The notes: generated by a model not told the origin, from the sequence alone. 64,000 bases of DNA from Marivita sp051859345 (GCF_051859345.1 NZ_JBHYFV010000019.1:10202-74201); one strand, 5' to 3'. Counted from the stretch's first letter, positions 26,975 through 36,096 are shown. Numbers and translations are program-made.

Positions 26975-27904
26975 TCAGGCGGCCTTTTCGGTTGGGGTGG
27001 AGGTGTCGTCGTGGCTCCAGAAATAGACGGTGGCGGGTTCCGGTTCCCAGACGCGGGCCTGTTCTATGCCCGGCAAATTGACCAGCGCGCGGTATTCGGA
27101 CCCGAAGGCCACATATTGATCGGTTTCGGCCATGACGGCGGGTTTGCAGGCAATCGGGTCACGGACCACGCCGAACCCGTCCTTGGTGCCGACGACGAAG
27201 GTGAAGAACCCGTCCAGATCGTCCAGAGAACTTTCAAGCGCCTCGCCCAGGGTCGCGCCGTTCTGCATGCGCCATGTGAGATAGGCGGCGCCGACCTCGG
27301 TGTCGTTCTCGGTTTCGATATGGATGCCTTCGCGCTGCAACTTGCGGCGCAGGCGGTTGTGGTTGGACAGCGACCCGTTATGGACAAGGCACTGGTCTGG
27401 CCCGGTATTGAACGGGTGCGCGCCCATCGTTGTGACCATCGATTCCGTCGCCATTCGCGTGTGGCCGATGCCGTGCGTGCCGGACATGGCGCGCAGGTCG
27501 AACCTGTCCGCCACGTCCTTGGGCAGACCGACCTCCTTGTAGATTTCCACCGTATCGCCCGACGACATGACGCGGATATCGGGGTTGACCGTGGCCAGTG
27601 CGGCGCGGGCGGCGGTTAGATGTCCACGCGGAATTTCCAGAACGGCATGGGTGTCCTTGCGGTGCATCTTCACCGTGCTGCCAAGGGCGGTGCTCAGATC
27701 GGACTCAAGCGTGGCAAAGGCCTGATCGGGGGTGTCGGACTGGACTGTCAGCTTGGAGTTACCGAGGTCTTCCTTGCCGTAGATCGCGATGCCCGCGCTG
27801 TCGGGGCCGCGATCTGTCATGGTAATCAGCATGTCGGTCAGCATCGACCCCAGCTGCGGTTCAAGCGAACGATCCTTGAGGAATAATCCGACGATTCCAC
27901 ACAT
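26975..27904 (-). CDS. mgsA: N-methylglutamate synthase subunit A (class II glutamine amidotransferase, GlxB)
   Basis: 309 residues beginning MCGIVGLFL, so the Cys nucleophile is residue 2 after Met removal. MTDRGPDSAGIAIYG and the GHTRMAT region (THGIGHTRMATESMV), with LVHNGSLSNHNRLRR, are typical class II (Ntn) amidotransferase motifs. In this pathway it would release methylamine from gamma-glutamylmethylamide for the other subunits. First gene of mgsABC; the XRE-cupin regulator gene lies 119 bases upstream on the same strand. Confidence 0.88.
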   Translation of the reverse strand: MCGIVGLFLKDRSLEPQLGSMLTDMLITMTDRGPDSAGIAIYGKEDLGNSKLTVQSDTPDQAFATLESDLSTALGSTVKMHRKDTHAVLEIPRGHLTAARAALATVNPDIRVMSSGDTVEIYKEVGLPKDVADRFDLRAMSGTHGIGHTRMATESMVTTMGAHPFNTGPDQCLVHNGSLSNHNRLRRKLQREGIHIETENDTEVGAAYLTWRMQNGATLGEALESSLDDLDGFFTFVVGTKDGFGVVRDPIACKPAVMAETDQYVAFGSEYRALVNLPGIEQARVWEPEPATVYFWSHDDTSTPTEKAA

Positions 27905-27978
27905 CCCGCGTTCCTTTTGCGTTATCGGGGTTCAAGACGATGGCATTGGATAGCATTGCCCATATGCGCAGACAATAA

Positions 27979-27997
27979 GGGGAATTAAATTTTCCCC
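27979..27997. promoter_or_regulatory. Inverted repeat between regulator gene and mgsA
   Basis: GGGGAA and TTCCCC flank an AT-rich centre in the 119-base gap between the regulator gene and mgsA. It could be an operator or a weak hairpin ending the regulator message. Nothing else in the gap decides this. Confidence 0.35.
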
Positions 27998-28023
27998 GTA
28001 GGAATACTGACTTGCCTAATTTT

Positions 28024-28644
28024 TCAGCTTTGGGCGTAGCTGATGATCGACAGGTACTTGGCGGGCAGGTCAACCAGCGTTTCAGGCCCATGCGGCGCGT
28101 CGGCCTCGAAAAACAGCGTGTCACCGGGGCGCAGGGGGTAAATCGAAGACCCATGGCGATAGTCGATAGCGCCTTCGAGCATGAAGATGGTTTCGATGCC
28201 GTCATGCTGAAACGTCTGGAACGTATCGGATTCTGAATTCAGCACGATCAGGTAGGGCTCTACGATCACGCCGCTGGTGTTGGCTCCGATATGGCCAAGC
28301 AGGTTGTACTGATGCCCGGCGCGTGTGCCTTCGCGTTCAATGGTCACTCCCTGGCCCGCCGGAGTGTGGACGACCTCACGCTTTTCCTCGAACCCTCGAA
28401 AGAACGCGGTCAGCGGAACAGACAGCGCGTTGGCCAAGGTCTGAAGTGTCGTCAGAGAGGGCGAGGTGTTACCGTTCTCGATCTTCGATAGCATGCCGAC
28501 GGAAATATCTGTCTGTTTGGACAGATCCGAGACTGTCATGTTCTTTTGCTTGCGAAAGGATCGAAGCTCGCGCCCGATTGCAACCTCGAGAACCTTTTCC
28601 TGTATGTCCGACGTCCGGTGTGGGTTCTGTGTGAGTTTGACCAA
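28024..28644 (-). CDS. XRE-family regulator with C-terminal cupin domain
   Basis: 206 residues. A helix-turn-helix at about 25-80 (LRSFRKQKNMTVSDLSKQTD, SVGMLSKIENGNTSPSL) is joined to a cupin sensor domain at about 110-200 (FQHDGIETIFMLEGAIDYRHG, YPLRPGDTLFFEADAPHGPE). This architecture usually gives metabolite-responsive repressors or activators. It lies directly upstream of mgsABC on the same strand, so control of methylamine genes is likely. An inverted-repeat pair lies 23-48 bases upstream of its start and may be its own operator. Confidence 0.88.
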   Translation of the reverse strand: MVKLTQNPHRTSDIQEKVLEVAIGRELRSFRKQKNMTVSDLSKQTDISVGMLSKIENGNTSPSLTTLQTLANALSVPLTAFFRGFEEKREVVHTPAGQGVTIEREGTRAGHQYNLLGHIGANTSGVIVEPYLIVLNSESDTFQTFQHDGIETIFMLEGAIDYRHGSSIYPLRPGDTLFFEADAPHGPETLVDLPAKYLSIISYAQS

Positions 28645-28957
28645 GGATCACCCGTTCTTCGGCACAGTGTCGACACAAGTGTTAGAGACACTAAACTTAA
28701 AAGACCAGCATAGCGAAAACTGTGGCTTTTTGCCCTCAGACAAAACGAAAGACGGAAATGAGAACAGGTTCACATTTTTCTCATCGTTTGGTGTGGAACA
28801 AGTTGCATACCCAGACGTTGCAAACTTGGCATCCAAGCAAAACAATCAGGCAAGAAACAATGTCACTGAACCAAGCGTCGGCAACCACCACTGCGAAAAC
28901 GACATTCGCTGAGCGGGAACCGATCGTTTTCCGCAACACGCGGCTGACATAGATTTC
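28645..28957. promoter_or_regulatory. Divergent regulatory region between XRE-cupin gene and histidine kinase gene
   Basis: 313 bases, more AT-rich than the surroundings, with no convincing gene. It holds promoters for both directions. The palindrome GTGTCGACAC (28667-28676) and the inverted repeat AGTGT-N5-ACACT (28678-28692) lie close to the regulator start. Confidence 0.5.
28667..28692. promoter_or_regulatory. Candidate operator: double inverted repeat of AGTGT/ACACT half-sites
   Basis: A perfect 10-base palindrome GTGTCGACAC is followed after one base by AGTGT-tagag-ACACT, so the same half-site occurs four times in 26 bases. The position 23-48 bases upstream of the XRE regulator start fits autoregulation. 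Confidence 0.45.
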
Positions 28958-30718
28958 ATGCACACGCAGGAGTCCGATAGCGTAAATTCCGACGAAAGGG
29001 ACACGAAAGCGAAGGCGTTTCGCCAAAGCTTGGTGGTGCGCATTGCGTTCCTTCTGTCGCTCGCGTTGCTGCCAATCGGACTTGTTGCCATGGGGCAAAG
29101 CTGGCGGGCACTGCACATCACGAATGAAAACCTGGAATCGTCGATCCATGCGCGCACCAGCGCCCTGGTCGAACCAGAGCGGCGGGCGCTGTTCAGCAAA
29201 CTTGGAACAGCACGAACCTTGGCGGACACGTTGGGTGCGGCCGAGTTCAGCACAAGCGATTGCACGGCGATCATGCAGCGGGTGCTCGAGACCAACCCAC
29301 GGCTTGCCTTCGCAGGTCTCTTGGAACCGGGTTCAGTTTCAAGGTGCAACAGCCAGGGTCGCCTGTTCGATTTTCCACAAAGCGAACGGACACAAGAGCT
29401 TTTTGCGAACCCCGAACCCTATATCGCGTTCGAACCTCGGGGATCGGCAAGTCAACTGCCTGTCATCATCGTGGCATATCCGACCTATGACCAGAATGGT
29501 GACCTCAAGGGCTTTGCCCTCATCTCGTTCCAAACCGAACCCTTGTTGCGACCGGACTCGTCGCTTGGGATGGACGGCGATGTGGCTTTGGTCACGTTCA
29601 ACAAGTTCGGTGACATCCTGTCGACCTTTACACCTGACGGGCCACTAGAAGAGTACCTTCCGGGCGGCTTGTCGTATGTCGGTTTTGTTGATCAGGACGA
29701 TACATTTTTCACGGCAACCACGCGTTCCGGCGAAACGCGTTTGATCTCGGTTGTGCCGATCCTGCCCGGTGAAGTGTATGCTCTGGGCAGTTGGGGTCGC
29801 ACCGCGTTACAGCGGACAACAGCGCCCTGGTTCACCATCTCGACACTGTTGTTTCCGTTCCTGATGTGGCTGGTCGGTATTGTGGTGGCCGTGACTTCGC
29901 TCAACCGGCTGGTGTTGCGCCACATCCGCGACCTGGGGCGGCGGATGCGCCGTTTCGCGACCTATCGCGATGTCGAAAGATCCGAGAATATCGAAGATGC
30001 GCCCAGTGAAATAAAGACGATCAACGCCACGTTCGAAGCGATGGCGGATCAATTGCTGCGCGACGAGGCAGATCTTGAAAACTCGGTTTTCGAACGTGAG
30101 GTGTTGCTCAAAGAGGTGCATCACCGCGTGAAGAACAATCTTCAATTGATCTCCTCGATCATCAACATGCAGGTCCGTCAGGTGGCCAGCCCCGAAGCTG
30201 TGTCAGCCCTTCGCCAGTTTCAGGATCGGGTGACGAGCCTCGCGTCCGTTCACCGCGCACTTTATCAAGAGCCATCCCTGACCCATATCCGCTTTGACGT
30301 GCTCTTGGGTGACCTGGTCGCACAGGTCAACGCGGCTGGAACGCCGGACAATCAAACCGTGCAGATCGACCTTGATATGGATCCGGTAACCCTGCTGCCC
30401 GACCAGACAAGCCCGCTTGCCATGGTCACCACAGAGGCCTTGTCCAACGCCTTCAAATACGGCGGACCGGGGGAGGATGGTGTATTTCGTCTGAAGGTTC
30501 ACCTGAAGGAATTCACGCGGGATGACACGACAAACGTGCGTTTGACGATTGAAAACAGCGTTGACCCAACCGCATCAAGGACTGTTGGAACAGGTCTTGG
30601 AAAGCGGTTGATCCTTGCCTTCGCCAGCCAGTTGAATGGTGATCTTCAGGAAATTGACGAGGATGATTGCCACGGATTGATCATCACGTTCGAATTTCAA
30701 CCGTTTTCCCCCGAGTAA
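28958..30718 (+). CDS. Sensor histidine kinase, HisKA_2 type, with extracytoplasmic sensor
   Basis: 586 residues. Membrane segments at about 24-46 and 288-315 enclose a sensor domain of about 240 residues (Cache-like by position). A linker like HAMP follows, then the HisKA_2 phospho-acceptor region LLKEVHHRVKNNLQLISSI and an HATPase domain (TTEALSNAFKYGG, GTGLGKRLI). Kinases of this class in alphaproteobacteria often feed the general stress response or single-domain regulators. No response regulator gene is adjacent, so it is an orphan here. It is divergent from the XRE-cupin gene. Confidence 0.88.
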   Translation: MHTQESDSVNSDERDTKAKAFRQSLVVRIAFLLSLALLPIGLVAMGQSWRALHITNENLESSIHARTSALVEPERRALFSKLGTARTLADTLGAAEFSTSDCTAIMQRVLETNPRLAFAGLLEPGSVSRCNSQGRLFDFPQSERTQELFANPEPYIAFEPRGSASQLPVIIVAYPTYDQNGDLKGFALISFQTEPLLRPDSSLGMDGDVALVTFNKFGDILSTFTPDGPLEEYLPGGLSYVGFVDQDDTFFTATTRSGETRLISVVPILPGEVYALGSWGRTALQRTTAPWFTISTLLFPFLMWLVGIVVAVTSLNRLVLRHIRDLGRRMRRFATYRDVERSENIEDAPSEIKTINATFEAMADQLLRDEADLENSVFEREVLLKEVHHRVKNNLQLISSIINMQVRQVASPEAVSALRQFQDRVTSLASVHRALYQEPSLTHIRFDVLLGDLVAQVNAAGTPDNQTVQIDLDMDPVTLLPDQTSPLAMVTTEALSNAFKYGGPGEDGVFRLKVHLKEFTRDDTTNVRLTIENSVDPTASRTVGTGLGKRLILAFASQLNGDLQEIDEDDCHGLIITFEFQPFSPE

Positions 30719-30749
30719 GACATCGTTTACGGACGGGGTGTCGAAAAAA

Positions 30750-30773
30750 CGCGCGCCGGATTTTCGGCGCGCG
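30750..30773 (-). terminator. Hairpin terminator after the mgd operon
   Basis: CGCGCGCCG and CGGCGCGCG pair around the loop GATTTT. On the minus strand the stem is followed by a run of six T, so it should end the transcript of the 50-residue protein and mgdABCD. It can also fold in the plus direction, after the kinase gene. Confidence 0.7.
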
Positions 30774-30809
30774 CGACTTGGATTACGGGTTATTTCAGAC
30801 TCCGTTAGA

Positions 30810-30962
30810 TCAGGAGTTCGGAGCGTCTTCGGCCAGCCGCGACTTCGGCGCGGACGGATCGTTTCGCTGTTCCTCGGTCCGGTGTTTGCTGACCAAGGCG
30901 AAAACGATAAAGGTAAGCATGGTCATCAACGCGAGAAGCGGTACAATAAATTCTGCTGTCAT
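30810..30962 (-). CDS. Small single-span membrane protein at the end of the mgd operon
   Basis: 50 residues starting at the ATG at 30962 with GGAAGGAG nine bases upstream. A hydrophobic segment covers about residues 5-25 (EFIVPLLALMTMLTFIVFAL), followed by a charged, proline-containing tail (KHRTEEQRNDPSAPKSR). It lies 86 bases after mgdD and before a strong terminator, so it is probably the last gene of the operon. No family is recognised. Confidence 0.7.
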   Translation of the reverse strand: MTAEFIVPLLALMTMLTFIVFALVSKHRTEEQRNDPSAPKSRLAEDAPNS

Positions 30963-31048
30963 CTTTTTTCTCCTTCCAGCAGTTTAACCCACCATCGCAC
31001 CAACTGTTCCAAAAAACGGCCCTTCCTGCGAGTCTTGTCCCGAATGTG

Positions 31049-31615
31049 CTACAACGCCGCCCGCATGGCCGTCAGCAGGGCATGATGCAACGATCCCGCC
31101 GAGGATCGCGGCCCCAGAATGCGCAACCAGTTCGCCGGATCACGGCGCAGGACATAGATACCCATATAGTGAACGACCGTCCGCAGGGCATCCCCGGTTT
31201 GCATCCGGTCGATGTCGACATTGCAGCACAGGCGCATCACATCCTCGATCCCGTCGCCACGCATGTCGAAACAAACCCAAGCGTCGGTTTGCTCGGTGAT
31301 TGACGCGGTCGTCTTGAACCGGGTTTTCAGCTGCGCGGCGAGGTCTTCATGCGTCGCGATCGGCGCACCGACCATCCATTGATCCGGACCCATCCAGAAG
31401 GATGCCTCCGGATCGTGCAACACGGTCTTGCCCGGCGCCGGTGCAGGCGACTCCAACAGGTCGGAGAGATGGGCGCGGCAGGTTTCCTCTTGCCCACGTC
31501 GCGCCGCGACCGATGCAAGGGCAAGATCGGGGTTTTCCGTCAACGTCACACCCGCCACGGTATCGACGTGCGGTTCAGTGCCGCCAAGGGCGCAGGTTGG
31601 ATCCAGATCATGCAC
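31049..31615 (-). CDS. mgdD: N-methylglutamate dehydrogenase subunit D (sarcosine oxidase gamma-like)
   Basis: 188 residues from a GTG at 31615, which has GGAAGGAG nine bases upstream and overlaps the mgdC end by eight bases; an ATG at 31666 would overlap by 59 bases. Sequence such as FWMGPDQWMVGAP and LLTAMRAAL near the end fits the SoxG/GcvT-like gamma subunit. It is the small structural subunit of the NMG dehydrogenase. Confidence 0.82.
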   Translation of the reverse strand: MHDLDPTCALGGTEPHVDTVAGVTLTENPDLALASVAARRGQEETCRAHLSDLLESPAPAPGKTVLHDPEASFWMGPDQWMVGAPIATHEDLAAQLKTRFKTTASITEQTDAWVCFDMRGDGIEDVMRLCCNVDIDRMQTGDALRTVVHYMGIYVLRRDPANWLRILGPRSSAGSLHHALLTAMRAAL

Positions 31616-34562
31616 GAAGGCGGTCTCCTTCCGGGTCGACAAAATGCGGGTTGACGACTTCGACATCGTGATCGACGCCAGTCAGCGGGCTGACCAGACG
31701 GATGATTTCGCCGATGCGCGTGTCGCCTGATTTCAGGAACCCAAGTGCGATGTGACATCCAAGGTTGGGTGAATAGCAGGCTGACGTCACATAGCCCTGA
31801 TCATTGGCCCCTGTCACCTTTGTGCCCTTGGTCATCAGATGCGCCCCTGCGGGAATGGTGTGGTCGGCTTTCACCGGCTTCAGACCCACCAGCTTCAGAG
31901 CATCCGGTTCGTTCAGGCCCGGACGTTCGGACAGTTTCGATCCGATGGAATCCTTGGCCTTGGACACCATCTTGCCCATGCCGAGGTTCAGCGCCGTCGT
32001 TGTCCCGTTAAGTTCGTTCGCCGTCGCGTGGCCCTTTTCGATGCGCATGACGTTCAGCGCCTCAAGCCCGTAAGGCACTACGTCGAACTCTTCACCCGCC
32101 TGCATCAAACGCCGGATCAGCGCGTCACCATAGCGGGTCGGGACCGCGACCTCGTAGGCCAGTTCGCCCGAGAACGAGATACGGAAGAGCCGCGCGCGCA
32201 GCCCACCGCAGATGGTGATTTCGCCGCAAGCCATGAAAGGAAAGGCGTCGTTGGACAGGTCCACGCCATCGTCCACGATATTTTCCAGCAATGCGCGAGA
32301 GTTTGGCCCGGCGACGGCGAATTGCGCCCAAGCATCTGTGGTCGAGATCATCTGTACGTCCATGTCCGGGAACAGACACTGGCGCACGAATTCCATGTGC
32401 CGGTAGACGCCGACGGCATGGGCGGTGGTCGTGGTGACGACGAAATGATCTTCGGCCATCCGCGCCGCCGTGCCGTCATCCATCACGATCCCATCCTCGC
32501 GCAGCATCAGGCCGTAGCGCACCTTGCCGACCGGCAGCTTGGCCATGCCGTTGCAGTAGACTTTGTTCAGGAACGCGGCGGCATCCACACCCTGCACGTC
32601 GATCTTGCCCAGCGAGGTCACATCGCAGATGCCTACCGATTTGCGGGTCTGGATCACCTCGCGGTCGCAGCTTTGCCGCCAATGGGTCTCGCCGGGTTTC
32701 GGAAACCATTGCGCGCGCAACCATAGCCCGGCTTCGGTGAACACCGCGCCTTGTTCCTTGGCCCATGTGTGGCTGGGGGTAAGGCGTGTTGGCTTGGTCT
32801 CCATACCCCATGCCCGGCCTGCGAAGACGCCCATCGCGGTCGGTGTATAGGGCGGGCGGAAGATGGTGGTGCCGACCTCGGGAATCGCCTTGCCCGCAAC
32901 CTCGGCCATGATCGCTAATCCGGCGATATTCGATGTCTTGCCCTGATCGGTTGCCATGCCCAGTGTCGTGTAGCGCTTGAGGTGCTCGACCGAGACATAG
33001 TTTTCCTGATGCGCGAGCTTGATGTCCTTCGCGGTCACATCGTTCTGCTGATCCACCCACGCGCGCTTGGCGGTTTTGACATGCCAGAACGGGGTGATTT
33101 TGACCGGAGTGTCCTCGGCCTCGGGCAGGGTGGGGGCGCTTGTCTTGAAATCGAGATCGGCAAGGATCGCCTTGGCCCCCTCCGCGCCGGAGTGCAGCGC
33201 GCCGTGGGTCGAGAAGATGCCGTTAGCCGCTCCTGCGACGGTCATGCCGGGGGGCAGGGTGCCTCCGGGGACAAAGGCGACAAGCGCCTCGTTCCAGACC
33301 GGACGACCACCCTGATGACACGTCAGATGCACGTTCGGGTTCCAGCCGCCCGACACACCCAAAGCCCCGCATTTTATACGGCGGATGCCACCCTTGGGCA
33401 TCTTCAATTCGATCTGGGACAGCCCAAGATGACCCCATGTCTGGTCGATCACGCCACCCGCAATCACATCATAGTCGGACGAGGTTGGCGCATCGGCGCG
33501 GGTGTCGATCACCGACACAACCTCAACGCCCTTCGCCACCAGATCAGAGGCGGTGCGATGACCGTCATCATTGTTGGTGAAGATCGCCACCTGCCCCGCA
33601 GGCGTTGTCGCCCAGCGGTTCGCATAGGCGCGAACGGCACTGGCCTGCATGATACCGGGGCGGTCGTTGTTCTCGAACACGATGGGGCGTTCGGTGGCCC
33701 CGGCGCAGAGCAGCGAACGTTTCGATGTGATGCGCCAGAGGATCTGCCGGGGCTTGCCGTCTTCGGGTTCAGCAAGGTGATCGCTGATCCGCTCGACCGC
33801 GCCATAGACGCCGTGATCGAAGGCTCCGATGACTGTTGTGCGGGGCATGACACGGACATTGGGCATCGCCTGCAAGCGCGCGACTGTTTCCGCCGCCCAT
33901 GCCGCGCCGGACATGCTGCCTACGGCATAGGTCTCAAGGTTCAGACGCCCACCGATCAGGAAATCCTCGTCACACAGGATCACCCGCGCGCCGCTTTCCC
34001 CGGCGGTCAGTGCAGCGGAAAGGCCAGCAGGACCGCCGCCGATGATCAGCACGTCACAGTGCAGGAAGCCCTTGTCGTAACCGTCCGGGTCGTCCTGAAG
34101 GCTGAGCGATCCCAGACCGGCGGCCTTGCGGATGATCGGCTCGTAGACCTTTTCCCAGAACGCGGCGGGCCACATGAAAGTCTTGTAATAGAACCCGGCG
34201 GCAAAGAAGTTCGACAGCAGGTCGTTCACCTGCATCGCGTCGAATTTCAGCGATGGCCAGCGGTTCTGCGAATTGGCCCGCAACCCGTCGTAAAGCTCTG
34301 CAGTTGTTGCCCGCGTGTTGGGCTCCTTGCGTGCCCCTTCGCGCAACTCGACAATCGCGTTCGGCTCTTCCGATCCGGCGGTCATCACCCCACGCGGGCG
34401 GTGGTACTTGAACGACCGCCCCATCAACCGCACGCCGTTGGCCAGCAGCGCCGAGGCAAGCGTGTCGCCCTTGTGACCCTTGTAGTGCTGGCTGTCGAAG
34501 CGGAACGACCATGTCTCTGACCGGTCGATCAGCCCGCCGTCCAAACGGTTCTTCTGGCTCAT
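31608..34562 (-). CDS. mgdC: N-methylglutamate dehydrogenase subunit C (sarcosine oxidase alpha-like)
   Basis: 984 residues from the ATG at 34562, which overlaps the mgdB stop as ATGA. The N-terminal part matches the SoxA beginning (RSFKYHRPRGVMTAGSEEPN). A Rossmann domain follows at about 160 (CDVLIIGGGPAGLSAALTAG), then an NAD-binding region, and the C-terminal 400 residues are a GcvT-like folate domain (RYGLMLREDGIVMDDGTAAR). The complex oxidises N-methylglutamate to glutamate and passes the one-carbon unit to tetrahydrofolate or releases formaldehyde. By sequence alone a true sarcosine oxidase cannot be excluded; gmaS and mgsABC nearby support Mgd. Confidence 0.87.
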   Translation of the reverse strand: MSQKNRLDGGLIDRSETWSFRFDSQHYKGHKGDTLASALLANGVRLMGRSFKYHRPRGVMTAGSEEPNAIVELREGARKEPNTRATTAELYDGLRANSQNRWPSLKFDAMQVNDLLSNFFAAGFYYKTFMWPAAFWEKVYEPIIRKAAGLGSLSLQDDPDGYDKGFLHCDVLIIGGGPAGLSAALTAGESGARVILCDEDFLIGGRLNLETYAVGSMSGAAWAAETVARLQAMPNVRVMPRTTVIGAFDHGVYGAVERISDHLAEPEDGKPRQILWRITSKRSLLCAGATERPIVFENNDRPGIMQASAVRAYANRWATTPAGQVAIFTNNDDGHRTASDLVAKGVEVVSVIDTRADAPTSSDYDVIAGGVIDQTWGHLGLSQIELKMPKGGIRRIKCGALGVSGGWNPNVHLTCHQGGRPVWNEALVAFVPGGTLPPGMTVAGAANGIFSTHGALHSGAEGAKAILADLDFKTSAPTLPEAEDTPVKITPFWHVKTAKRAWVDQQNDVTAKDIKLAHQENYVSVEHLKRYTTLGMATDQGKTSNIAGLAIMAEVAGKAIPEVGTTIFRPPYTPTAMGVFAGRAWGMETKPTRLTPSHTWAKEQGAVFTEAGLWLRAQWFPKPGETHWRQSCDREVIQTRKSVGICDVTSLGKIDVQGVDAAAFLNKVYCNGMAKLPVGKVRYGLMLREDGIVMDDGTAARMAEDHFVVTTTTAHAVGVYRHMEFVRQCLFPDMDVQMISTTDAWAQFAVAGPNSRALLENIVDDGVDLSNDAFPFMACGEITICGGLRARLFRISFSGELAYEVAVPTRYGDALIRRLMQAGEEFDVVPYGLEALNVMRIEKGHATANELNGTTTALNLGMGKMVSKAKDSIGSKLSERPGLNEPDALKLVGLKPVKADHTIPAGAHLMTKGTKVTGANDQGYVTSACYSPNLGCHIALGFLKSGDTRIGEIIRLVSPLTGVDHDVEVVNPHFVDPEGDRLRA

Positions 34563-34846
34563 TTCGACCGCCCTTCTGTCCGCGCCACGTCGCGGGCAAG
34601 CTCCACCGATGTGATCTCGTGCGTGACGGTGTTTCGCGTCACCACCAGCCACGACCGGTCGCCTTGTTCGTGATACCAAAGCTCTCGGTGCAGTCCCGCC
34701 GGGTTGTCACGGGTGTGGCCGTAGTCGATGAACTGGTTCAGCGCATCGTCCGCTTGCCAGTCAGGGCGGTTGATCAGGCACGCATCGCCCAGGTAGACAA
34801 ATTCGCTAAGGTCGCGCGGGCCAAGAAGGGGGTGGTTGAGGATCAT
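34559..34846 (-). CDS. mgdB: N-methylglutamate dehydrogenase subunit B (sarcosine oxidase delta-like), zinc ligands missing
   Basis: 95 residues of the SoxD pattern: GPRDLSEFVYLGDACLINRP, then TRDNPAGLHRELWYHEQGDRSW and VTRNTVTHEI. SoxD normally begins with a CPYCG zinc motif and has a later Cys. Here the start reads MILNHPLLG, and the later Cys position is in GDRSW, so the zinc-binding cysteines are absent. It starts in the TGATG overlap with mgdA. Confidence 0.85.
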   Translation of the reverse strand: MILNHPLLGPRDLSEFVYLGDACLINRPDWQADDALNQFIDYGHTRDNPAGLHRELWYHEQGDRSWLVVTRNTVTHEITSVELARDVARTEGRSK

Positions 34847-36096
34847 CAGTGCAGATTGGGCTGATTGCCCATCCCTTTTTCGTCGATCATGTGCCCGGTG
34901 TGGAACCGGTCCAGACGGAACGCTGTGGCGGTGTCATGCTGTGTGTCGGTGGCGAGCAGATGGGCATAGACCATGCCCGACGCAGGCGTTGCCTTGAACC
35001 CGCCGTAACACCAGCCGCCGTTGAAATAGAGCCCGTCGATATGGGTCTTGTCGATGATTGGTGAGCCGTCCATCGACATGTCCATGATCCCGCCCCAGGA
35101 CCGCAGCAGCCGCGCGCGGCCCATCATCGGGAACATCGCGATCGCTTCTTCCATCACGTCCTCGACCATCGGCAGGTTGCCGCGCGAGGCGTAGGAATTG
35201 TAGCCGTCGATATTGCCGCCAAAAACCAGCCCACCCTTGTCGGACTGGCTGCAATAGAAATGCCCCGCGCCGAAGGTGATGACACCGGGCAGCACGGGCT
35301 TGAGCCCTTCGGACACAAAAGCCTGCAAGACATGGCTTTCGATGGGCAATCGCATCCCGGCATAGGCCATCACCTTGGACGATGATCCGGCCACGCAAGA
35401 TCCGACCTTCTTGGCGCCGATATACCCACGCGAGGTTTCAACGCCGAGGATCTTGCCACCTTCAATCCGGAAACCCGTGACTTCGCAATTCTGGATGATG
35501 TCGACACCGCGCTGGTCGGCGGCACGGGCATAGCCCCACGCCACCGCATCATGCCGCGCGGTGCCTGCACGCGCCTGCAACAGCCCACCCATGACAGGGA
35601 AACGCGCGTTCTTCACGTTCAGAAACGGGTACTTCTCCAACACCTGCTCTTGCGACAGCAATTCGGCATCCGCGCCGTGCAGGATCATCGCGTTGCCGCG
35701 CCGGATATAGGCGTCGCGCTGGGCGTCGGAATGCATCAGGTTGATGATCCCGCGCTGGCTCATCATCGCGTTGTAGTTCAGATCCTGTTCCAGCGTTTCC
35801 CAGAGCTTGAGCGAAAATTCGTAGAACGGCTCGTTGCCATCGAGCATGTAGTTAGACCGCACAATCGTGGTGTTCCGCCCCACATTGCCGCCCCCGATCC
35901 AGCCCTTTTCCAGCACGGCGATGCGCGACTGCTTGTATTCCTTGGCAAGGTAATAAGCCGTCGCCAGACCATGCCCGCCACCCCCGATGATGACGTAATC
36001 ATAGGCGGGTTTCGGATCCGCATCGCGCCACGCCGGACCCCAGCCGCGATGGCCGGTCAGCGCTTCCTTGATCACCCGAAATCCTGAATATCGCAT
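34846..36096 (-). CDS. mgdA: N-methylglutamate dehydrogenase subunit A (sarcosine oxidase beta-like)
   Basis: 416 residues. FAD-binding Rossmann motif YVIIGGGGHGLATAYYLA at 34-51. The His in TARHDAVAWGYAR (near 182) matches the residue that holds FMN covalently in SoxB. The C-terminal YFNGGWCYGGFKATPASG is also typical. This subunit carries the amine-oxidising site. First gene of the four-gene operon, with AGGAG upstream of its ATG. SoxB of sarcosine oxidase is the alternative reading. Confidence 0.87.
   Translation of the reverse strand: MRYSGFRVIKEALTGHRGWGPAWRDADPKPAYDYVIIGGGGHGLATAYYLAKEYKQSRIAVLEKGWIGGGNVGRNTTIVRSNYMLDGNEPFYEFSLKLWETLEQDLNYNAMMSQRGIINLMHSDAQRDAYIRRGNAMILHGADAELLSQEQVLEKYPFLNVKNARFPVMGGLLQARAGTARHDAVAWGYARAADQRGVDIIQNCEVTGFRIEGGKILGVETSRGYIGAKKVGSCVAGSSSKVMAYAGMRLPIESHVLQAFVSEGLKPVLPGVITFGAGHFYCSQSDKGGLVFGGNIDGYNSYASRGNLPMVEDVMEEAIAMFPMMGRARLLRSWGGIMDMSMDGSPIIDKTHIDGLYFNGGWCYGGFKATPASGMVYAHLLATDTQHDTATAFRLDRFHTGHMIDEKGMGNQPNLH

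Noticed and set aside
32982..34520. 512-codon open frame opposite mgdC
   Set aside because: mgdC is supported by Rossmann and GcvT motifs; the opposite frame is a GC-bias shadow.
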